A stretch of DNA of 52,848 nucleotides, from NCBI GenBank assembly GCA_902812405.1, contig CADDZI010000010.1:1-52848 (forward strand). The letters are read 5' to 3'. The translations under genes were made by a program, and so were the position numbers. The notes below the pieces were generated by a model that saw nothing but the letters and a program-made list of their open reading frames with translations, was not told where the DNA came from and did not search any database. This DNA is from a bacterium. Lineage in GTDB: Bacteria; Vulcanimicrobiota; Vulcanimicrobiia; Eremiobacterales; Eremiobacteraceae. Shown here in pieces: positions 45,855 through 52,848 of the stretch. Every line of letters begins with the position of its first letter. The first letter of the stretch is position 1.

Positions 45855-47184
45855 ACCTGACGACCACCGACAGCGTGAGGGCCCTCCACGCACGCCACGT
45901 CCTGACGCCGTGGTCGGCACAGCGCAGCCTGGACATGCCGGTCATCGAACGCGGCGACGGCTGCTGGCTGTACGACGACGCCGGCAAGCGGTACCTCGAC
46001 CTGTCGGCGGGTCTGGTCGCCGTCAACCTGGGTCATGCTCATCCGGGTCTGGCACGGGCCATCGCCGACCAAGCGGCAACCTTGGCTTACGTCGCACCCT
46101 CGTTTCCCACCACCGTTCGCGCCGAGGTGGCCCGGGAGTTGGCGGCATTGGCTCCCTGGCCCGAGGGCGCACGCACCTTCTTCACGACCGGCGGCGGCGA
46201 AGCCAATGAAGATGCCGTCAAAATGGCGCGCCTCGTGACGGGCCGTCATAAGATCTTGACCGCCTACCGCTCCTTTCACGGTTCCGCACCCGGCGCCGGA
46301 ACGCTGAGCGGCGAGAACCGCCGCTGGCCCAATGAGCCTGGACTGCCGGGGGTCGTACACTTCGTGACGCCCTTCCCGTATCGCAGCCCGTTCCACACGA
46401 CCAATCCGGCCGAGGAGACACGGCGCGCCCTCGATCACCTGGATTTTGTCCTGACCTACGAAGACCCGCAGCGGGTGGCGGCGATCCTCCTCGAACCGGT
46501 CGTTGGTTCCAACGGCGTCGTGGTCTATCCGCCGGGCTACCTGGCGGGCGTGCGCGAGCGTTGCACGCGCCACGGCATCCTGCTCGTCTTCGACGAGGTC
46601 ATGACCGGCTTCGGCAGGACCGGTGCGGCCTTTGCGTGGCGGCGCTTGGGCGTTGTGCCCGACGTCATCACGTTTGCCAAGGGCGTCACGTCGGCGTACG
46701 TACCGCTGGGCGGCGTGCTCCTGCGCGAGTCGCTGGCCGCCTACTTCGACGACCACGTGCTGGGCTGCGGCCATACCTACTCCGGTCATCCGGTTGCCAT
46801 GGCAGCGGCGCGCGCCGCGCTGCACGCCTATCGCGAGGAAGGCCTCTACGAGCGCGGCCGGGAGATCGAAGGCTGGATGCACGAGCTTGCGGAGGAGCTG
46901 CGGCGGGAGTCTCCGCTTGTCGGAGACGTGCGCGGCATCGGCGCGTTCTTCGCGATCGAGCTCGTCCGTAACCGTTCCACCCGGGAGCCGCTCGTGCCGT
47001 GGCAAGGCCCGACCGCAGGCGTGATGCCCACACTCTTGCGCGCGCTGCGCGACCGCGGCGTCTACGTCTTCGCCCGCTACAACGTCTTGCTCGTCACGCC
47101 GCCGCTCGTTATCAGCCGGGACGATCTGGCTTTCGGCATGCATGAGATCGGCCAGGCGCTGCGCGACCTGCCCGGAGCCGGCAC

Positions 47185-47188
<4 letters not shown>
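45851..47188 (+). CDS. Class III PLP-dependent aminotransferase (omega-amino acid type)
   Basis: A 445-residue fold-type I transaminase. Motifs: the cofactor-binding FFTTGGGEANEDAVKMARLV, ILLEPVVGSNGVVVYPPGYL, ILLVFDEVMTGFGRTG (Asp to the pyridine N) and FAKGVTSAYVPLGG with the PLP lysine. This subgroup includes beta-alanine and taurine aminotransferases. It is coupled on both sides, to the GntR regulator and to the mmsA-like dehydrogenase. This supports removal of the amino group from beta-alanine or beta-aminoisobutyrate to give a semialdehyde. Confidence 0.9.
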
Positions 47189-48711
<1,523 letters not shown>

Positions 48712-48735
48712 AATCTCGCTGTCGTCGACGTCGAC

Positions 48736-48883
48736 GTTCCATCGGCTGCGCAAGCGCAGCCGCTCCAAAACTGTGTGTGGGTAGCGGTCGCGCTTGCCCC
48801 AGGACGCACCCGCGGCCATCCGTAGCGGTCGCGCTTGCGCGACCGAGAGAACCTTCCATCGGCTGCGCAAGCGCAGCCGCTCC
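48736..48883. repeat. Palindromic repeat cluster (four copies)
   Basis: GTTCCATCGGCTGCGCAAGC (48736, continuing GCAGCCGCTCC) and an almost identical copy at 48854 are in one orientation. Between them are a truncated copy (GTAGCGGTCGCGCTTGC, 48781-48797) and a full copy in the opposite orientation (GTAGCGGTCGCGCTTGCGCG, 48822, continuing ACCGA). The stems GGCTGC/GCAGCC and GGTCGC/GCGACC differ by paired changes. The region lies between convergent mmsA and the PaaK-like gene. Confidence 0.85.
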
Positions 48884-48910
48884 AGGACGTCCTCCGTAAG
48901 AGCTGGCGCT

Positions 48911-50410
48911 CTAGCGGCCCCGCAGGTCGCGGATACGCGATTCTTTGAGCTGGGTATCCAAACCCAGACTGGCTTCCAGCTGCGCCAGAGGCACAACATC
49001 AATGCGGTTGGGACGTATCTCCATGGCGGCCTGAACCTGCGCGGCGATCATGTCCGTAACAGCATCGGCCGACGACCCAGCGCGCAGCGCGACCGCCAAG
49101 ATGAGCTCGTCCAAATCGTCCGGGTCGTTGTTGCGCTTCTGCACCGTCAACTGCCACTCGACCACCTCGCGGATGCGGGCCATCACCGGCAAGAATTCGT
49201 TGAGGTCCACAAACGTGCCGCGGATCTTGGTGAGGTGAAACTCACCGATGTCCGAACGCCGCGAGATCGCGCCGCAGATACGCGGAACGATGCGCCCGCA
49301 GCCTGGGCACGGATCGTAGACGAGGCCGCCTTCCACAATATCGCCCGTGCGGTAGCGCAAAACGCACGAGCCGCGTCCGTGCAGGCTCGTGTACACGATC
49401 TCGCCGCGCTCCCCTGGACCCAACACCTCACCCGATGCCGGATCGACGACTTCGAAGACGTCGAAATCCGGGTAGGTATGGTAACCATAGGACGTTTCGG
49501 GATCGGGCGGCCGGCACTCCCCCCACGCGTGGCGGGCCTCGGTGAACCCATACACCCCGTGGACGAGGACGCCCGGTGCACCCATCTGGGCGCACAGGTC
49601 GACGAGCCGCACCTTCAAGGCCGGCGGAACGCGCTCCGCACCCAGCGCGATGAAGCGCATGCCTCGCAGACGGACCCCTTTCTCGCTCGCCTGGCGCAAC
49701 ATGTGGTAGACATATCCCGGCACTCCAATGAGCATCGTCGGCTGCAACCGCTCGAGCGCCGCAATATTCCCTGCCGTCCCCATCACCTTGCCGCCCCCGG
49801 TGTGCACGATGAGCACCGTCGTCGCCTGGCCCACGGCATAGACCTGCCAGAACGCCAGGTGGGGCGCAAAGGGGAAGACGTTGAGCGCGCGATCGCCCGG
49901 CTGCAAGCCGCACAGATCAAGCAGGCGCTTGCCGACAACATGCAAGCGTTCCATGTCGAGCGATGTATAAAAGAACTGCGTCGGCTGCGCGGATCGGCCG
50001 GTCGTGAAGGTGACGTGCACCGGCTGATACTCAAGGGTCAGACGCCGCCGCAGACCCTCCGTTCCCTGGCGCATTTTCTCCAACCCCAGACGCAGGGCCA
50101 TGCTGCGCGGGGCATCGCGGCGGATCGCTTCCTCCGTCGGCCGCAGCACGAGTTCCAACGGGCGCGCCGGGTCCTCGGCGGTCGGCGCGATGTCGTCTTT
50201 GGTCGTGAAGGGTAGTCGGCGTAAGTCCCGGACGCTGCGAATGGAACGTGGGTCGATGCGATGCTCTTTGAAGAGCCGGTTGTAGAAGGGACTGAACGGA
50301 TAGAGCTGCTCATTCAGGAAGCGATGCAGCCTTAGGTCTCGCTCCCGCTCCCACTCATGCCAGACGCGCCGCGGCGCCCAGGGCGGGCTCGCGCGAAGGG
50401 ATTCGAGCAC
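48911..50410 (-). CDS. PaaK-like phenylacetate-CoA ligase family (adenylate-forming) protein
   Basis: A 499-residue protein from a GTG start. It has the PaaK-type layout: N-terminal LYPFSPFYNRLFKEHRIDPR and LRRLPFTTKDDI, then the nucleotide loop VTFTTGRSAQPTQFFY in place of the usual SSGTTG. GVYGFTEARHAWGEC follows (the TE motif), then VLRYRTGDIVEGGLVYDPCP with CGR, a Cys pair common in PaaK. The C-terminal small domain is present. These enzymes activate aryl or other acids with ATP and CoA. The altered loop and lack of a paa cluster leave the substrate open. Confidence 0.82.
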   Translation of the reverse strand: MLESLRASPPWAPRRVWHEWERERDLRLHRFLNEQLYPFSPFYNRLFKEHRIDPRSIRSVRDLRRLPFTTKDDIAPTAEDPARPLELVLRPTEEAIRRDAPRSMALRLGLEKMRQGTEGLRRRLTLEYQPVHVTFTTGRSAQPTQFFYTSLDMERLHVVGKRLLDLCGLQPGDRALNVFPFAPHLAFWQVYAVGQATTVLIVHTGGGKVMGTAGNIAALERLQPTMLIGVPGYVYHMLRQASEKGVRLRGMRFIALGAERVPPALKVRLVDLCAQMGAPGVLVHGVYGFTEARHAWGECRPPDPETSYGYHTYPDFDVFEVVDPASGEVLGPGERGEIVYTSLHGRGSCVLRYRTGDIVEGGLVYDPCPGCGRIVPRICGAISRRSDIGEFHLTKIRGTFVDLNEFLPVMARIREVVEWQLTVQKRNNDPDDLDELILAVALRAGSSADAVTDMIAAQVQAAMEIRPNRIDVVPLAQLEASLGLDTQLKESRIRDLRGR

Positions 50411-50582
50411 GCCCCGGTATTTGTCCGCGAGGCGTGCCGCGACCTTGGAACGCGCGCTGCCGCGACCGTCGGCCGCACGGGCGGGAGCCGGCGCACTCCG
50501 ACCGCGGGGTCAACCTCCGGCTGAGGCGCGAACACGTGCATCTCCCGAGCCTGCCGGATGTCTGGTTCGAGCGCCCTATGCC

Positions 50583-51446
50583 CTAGGTGCGCGTCGCTGC
50601 GGCGTCGCGCTCGATGGGGACGTCGATCAGATTGCCATACTCGGTCCACGACCCGTCGTAATTGCGCACCTTGTCAAAACCCAGCAAATACTTCAGCGCA
50701 AACCAAGTATGCGAGGACCGTTCGCCGATGCGGCAGTAGGTGATGACCTCCTTGTTGGCATCGATGCCCTTGCTGCCGTAGAGTTCTCGAAGCTCCTCCG
50801 GAGGCTTAAATGTGCCGTCCTCGCGGACCGCTTGACTCCACGGAACGTTGACGGCACCTGGGATATGGCCTCCACGCTGTGCCGTCTCAGGCATACCCGG
50901 CGGTGCGATGATCTCACCGGTAAACTCCGGCACCGAACGCACGTCAACCAGGTGGCGCGATCGCTCTGCGACCGTCGCCAGAACCAAGTCCCGGCGGGCG
51001 CGCAGCTCGGGATTGGTCCGCGTGATGCGATACTGCGTGCGCGGGTAGGACGGCACCTCGGTCGTCAGGGGACGATTTTCCGCCACCCACTTCTTGCGGC
51101 CACCGTCGATGAGCAAGGCCCGTTCGTGACCGTAGTAGGCGAGCAACCAGAAGGCAAAACAGGCGAACCAGTTGTTGTTGTCGCCGTACAACACGACGGT
51201 GGTATCATTGGCAATGCCCGCCGAGGAGAGCAAATTCTCCATCTCGGACGGCGTCGGGATATCGCGTCGCACCGGGTCGTTAAGCTGGGTTTGCCAATTG
51301 AAGCCGACGGCCCCGGGAAGATGCCCTTGTTCGTAGGCCGACGTATCCACGTCCACTTCCACGAACCGTAGATTGGGATCGTTCAAGTGAGCCTGAGCCC
51401 ACTCGGTGGTCACCAGCACCTCCGGGTGCGCGTACTGACCTGCCAT
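50583..51446 (-). CDS. Two-domain sulfurtransferase (rhodanese)
   Basis: A 287-residue thiosulfate or 3-mercaptopyruvate sulfurtransferase. The start ATG follows AAGGAGGG. The N-terminal inactive rhodanese domain has RFVEVDVDTSAYEQGHLPGA and VVLYGDNNNWFACFAFWLLA. The C-terminal active domain has HLVDVRSVPEFTGEIIAPPG and HIPGAVNVPWSQAV, then the persulfide-carrying Cys in ITYCRIGERSSHTWF (CRxGxR loop, thiosulfate type). It transfers sulfane sulfur to cyanide or thiols. Upstream is a divergent acyl-CoA dehydrogenase. Between it and the PaaK-like gene are about 170 bases with no feature. Confidence 0.93.
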   Translation of the reverse strand: MAGQYAHPEVLVTTEWAQAHLNDPNLRFVEVDVDTSAYEQGHLPGAVGFNWQTQLNDPVRRDIPTPSEMENLLSSAGIANDTTVVLYGDNNNWFACFAFWLLAYYGHERALLIDGGRKKWVAENRPLTTEVPSYPRTQYRITRTNPELRARRDLVLATVAERSRHLVDVRSVPEFTGEIIAPPGMPETAQRGGHIPGAVNVPWSQAVREDGTFKPPEELRELYGSKGIDANKEVITYCRIGERSSHTWFALKYLLGFDKVRNYDGSWTEYGNLIDVPIERDAAATRT

Positions 51447-51620
51447 GTTGTAACACCCTCCTTGCCCTGTGTCTTGTTCACGCCGCATTCTGCCAAGCGC
51501 GCGGGACCTCGAAGAAGCCTACTCTTTTCTTCGCGAGGGCCGCGGTAGGTCCTACACCACACGCCGCAAAGCCGGCACCAGGCCGGAGGACGCCCCCCGA
51601 GGACGGCGGAAGGCTCCGGC

Positions 51621-52796
51621 ATGAGCAGCGTCATGCACTCCCCGAGCGGCCTCAACTTCGAACTCCCCGAAGAGCTCGTCTTGCTGAAACGAACCATTCG
51701 CGAGTTCGTCGAGAAAGAATTGTGGCCGATCGCAAGTCAGGTTGAAGAGACCGACGAGATTCCACAGGCCACGATCGATGCCATGCGCTCTCTGGGACTT
51801 TTCGGATTGCCTTTCGCCGAGCAGTACGGCGGTGCGGGCGTCGGGGAGTTGGGGTACTGCGTCGCGCTCGAGGAGCTGGGTCGTGCCAGCGCTGCGTTCT
51901 CCAACCTCCTGGGGGCGCACTGCAGCATCGGTGCGATGGCCCTGCACCTGGACGGCGGTCCGGAGTTGAAGGCGCGGTTCATGCCGGCTCTGTGCGCCGG
52001 CGAGAAGTTGGCCTGCTTTGCGCTGTCCGAGCCCGGAGCAGGGTCCGATGCGGCCAACATCGCCACCCGGGCGGTCCTCGACGGAGACGGGTACGTCCTC
52101 AACGGCGTCAAGCACTTCATTACGAGTGGCGACATCGCCGACTACGCAACGGTCTTCGCGGTCACCGACCCGGCGCGCGGCGCCCGCGGCGGGATCACGG
52201 CTTTCTGGGTTGATCTTAATGGCCCGGGGGTGACGCGCGGGCCCAAAGACCGCAAGATGGGCTTATTTGGCAGTCACACCTGCGAGTTGATCTTCCGCGA
52301 TGCGCGAGTGCCGGCCGACCATGTCATCGGAAGCGTCGGTGCGGGCTTCAAGACCGCCATGAAGACACTCGACATGGGGCGTCTCTCGCTGGCCGCAGGC
52401 TGTGTCGGCAGTGCGCAGTTCATGCTCGAGAAGTCCGTTGCCTACGCCAAGGAACGCGTGCAGTTTGGCCAGCCCATCGCGCGGCAGCAGGCGGTTCAGT
52501 TCATGCTGGCCGACATGGCAACCGAGATTTTCGCGGCTCGCAACATGGTCTACCACACAGCGTGGAAGGCCGACCGCGGCGAGCGCTTCAGCATGGAAGC
52601 TGCCATGGTGAAGCGCTACTGTTCCGACATGGCGATCCACGTCGTGGACCGCGCTTTGCAGATCCACGGTGGCAGCGGCTTCATGAAGGAGACCGGCATC
52701 GAACGTGCCTACCGGGACGCCCGCATTTTGGCTATCTACGAAGGCACGAACGAGATTCAGCGGCTCATTATCGCCGAAGAATTATTACGCGGCTGA
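51621..52796 (+). CDS. Acyl-CoA dehydrogenase
   Basis: A 391-residue flavoenzyme that introduces the alpha-beta double bond in acyl-CoA. The start ATG follows GGAAGG. FAD-binding signatures: ACFALSEPGAGSDAANIATR, FITSGDIADYATVFAVT, and the C-terminal QIHGGSGFMKETGIERAYRD. The catalytic base Glu is in AIYEGTNEIQRLIIAEELL. It resembles short-chain or branched-chain members (about 380 residues). The nearby aminotransferase and mmsA suggest that acyl-CoAs from amino acid breakdown are its substrates. It is the last gene before the window end. Confidence 0.94.
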   Translation: MSSVMHSPSGLNFELPEELVLLKRTIREFVEKELWPIASQVEETDEIPQATIDAMRSLGLFGLPFAEQYGGAGVGELGYCVALEELGRASAAFSNLLGAHCSIGAMALHLDGGPELKARFMPALCAGEKLACFALSEPGAGSDAANIATRAVLDGDGYVLNGVKHFITSGDIADYATVFAVTDPARGARGGITAFWVDLNGPGVTRGPKDRKMGLFGSHTCELIFRDARVPADHVIGSVGAGFKTAMKTLDMGRLSLAAGCVGSAQFMLEKSVAYAKERVQFGQPIARQQAVQFMLADMATEIFAARNMVYHTAWKADRGERFSMEAAMVKRYCSDMAIHVVDRALQIHGGSGFMKETGIERAYRDARILAIYEGTNEIQRLIIAEELLRG

Positions 52797-52836
52797 TCCG
52801 GGAAGGGCCGTGGTTCGCAGGCTGGGCGCTCGTTGC

Positions 52837-52848
52837 GTAGCGGCCGGA
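52837..52848. repeat. Start of a palindromic repeat cut by the window end
   Basis: GTAGCGGCCGGA matches the left side of the palindromic repeat family (GTAGCGGCCG). It lies about 40 bases after the acyl-CoA dehydrogenase stop. The rest is outside the window. Confidence 0.4.

Noticed and set aside
48736-48883. Possible small CRISPR array
   Set aside because: The repeats are palindromes in alternating orientation with unequal spacing, one is truncated, and no cas genes are nearby. They belong to the dispersed repeat family.

Overview
The window is a gene-dense, high-GC bacterial chromosome segment. It carries an ExbB/ExbD/TonB system, which implies an outer membrane. It also has traits usual in terrabacterial lineages: a CGAAC-N4-GTTCG LexA-type box, a 3D-domain protein next to ksgA, and tilS-hpt-ftsH gene order. 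Together these suggest a diderm terrabacterial phylum such as Eremiobacterota (WPS-2) or a relative. That placement is inference from gene content only. No rRNA, tRNA, CRISPR array or intact insertion sequence was found.

Layout. At 1-3803 (minus) lies a Ton energy module: a TonB-TPR fusion, exbB, two exbD genes and a TonB-like gene cut by the window edge. Next come a 23S-type pseudouridine synthase and Rho with a long disordered RG-rich N-terminus and a clear promoter, then a methylpurine glycosylase. At 7377-10609 (plus) are a pseudopilin-like protein, a lipoprotein with a strong terminator, and an AI-2E-family permease. At 10606-11103 an unknown gene is driven by a textbook promoter whose spacer is a perfect LexA-type palindrome, and its mRNA is probably leaderless. 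A HicB gene with a broken HicA follows. At 11699-17214 are two GT4 glycosyltransferases flanking a 3D-domain protein, ksgA and a CPBP protease.

A very compact minus-strand operon runs from about 31.4 kb down to 18.3 kb: moeA, BON lipoprotein, metallophosphoesterase, thioesterase, smpB, tilS, hpt, ftsH, two M16-like proteins without zinc motifs, a glycosyltransferase, a deoxyhypusine-synthase-like protein and a rhomboid protease. Most junctions overlap or are nearly touching. Divergent from it are pilT and serS. At 34426-39455 are glycogen genes (glgC, glgB) with a CYTH-CHAD protein coupled to glgC, and the remains of a Phd/VapC toxin-antitoxin pair behind glgB.

From 39574 onward come thiC with a TPP riboswitch, a Rieske/cytochrome b-c module, and an OsmC protein coupled to a small zinc-ribbon protein. 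The last part is catabolic: GntR regulator, class III aminotransferase and CoA-acylating semialdehyde dehydrogenase, which fit beta-alanine-type omega-amino acid breakdown to acetyl- or propionyl-CoA. A PaaK-like ligase, a two-domain sulfurtransferase and an acyl-CoA dehydrogenase follow.

Several intergenic regions hold copies of one short palindromic repeat family (core GCGCTTGCGC) with compensatory stem changes and conserved flanks. With the SOS-type gene it is the most unusual material here.
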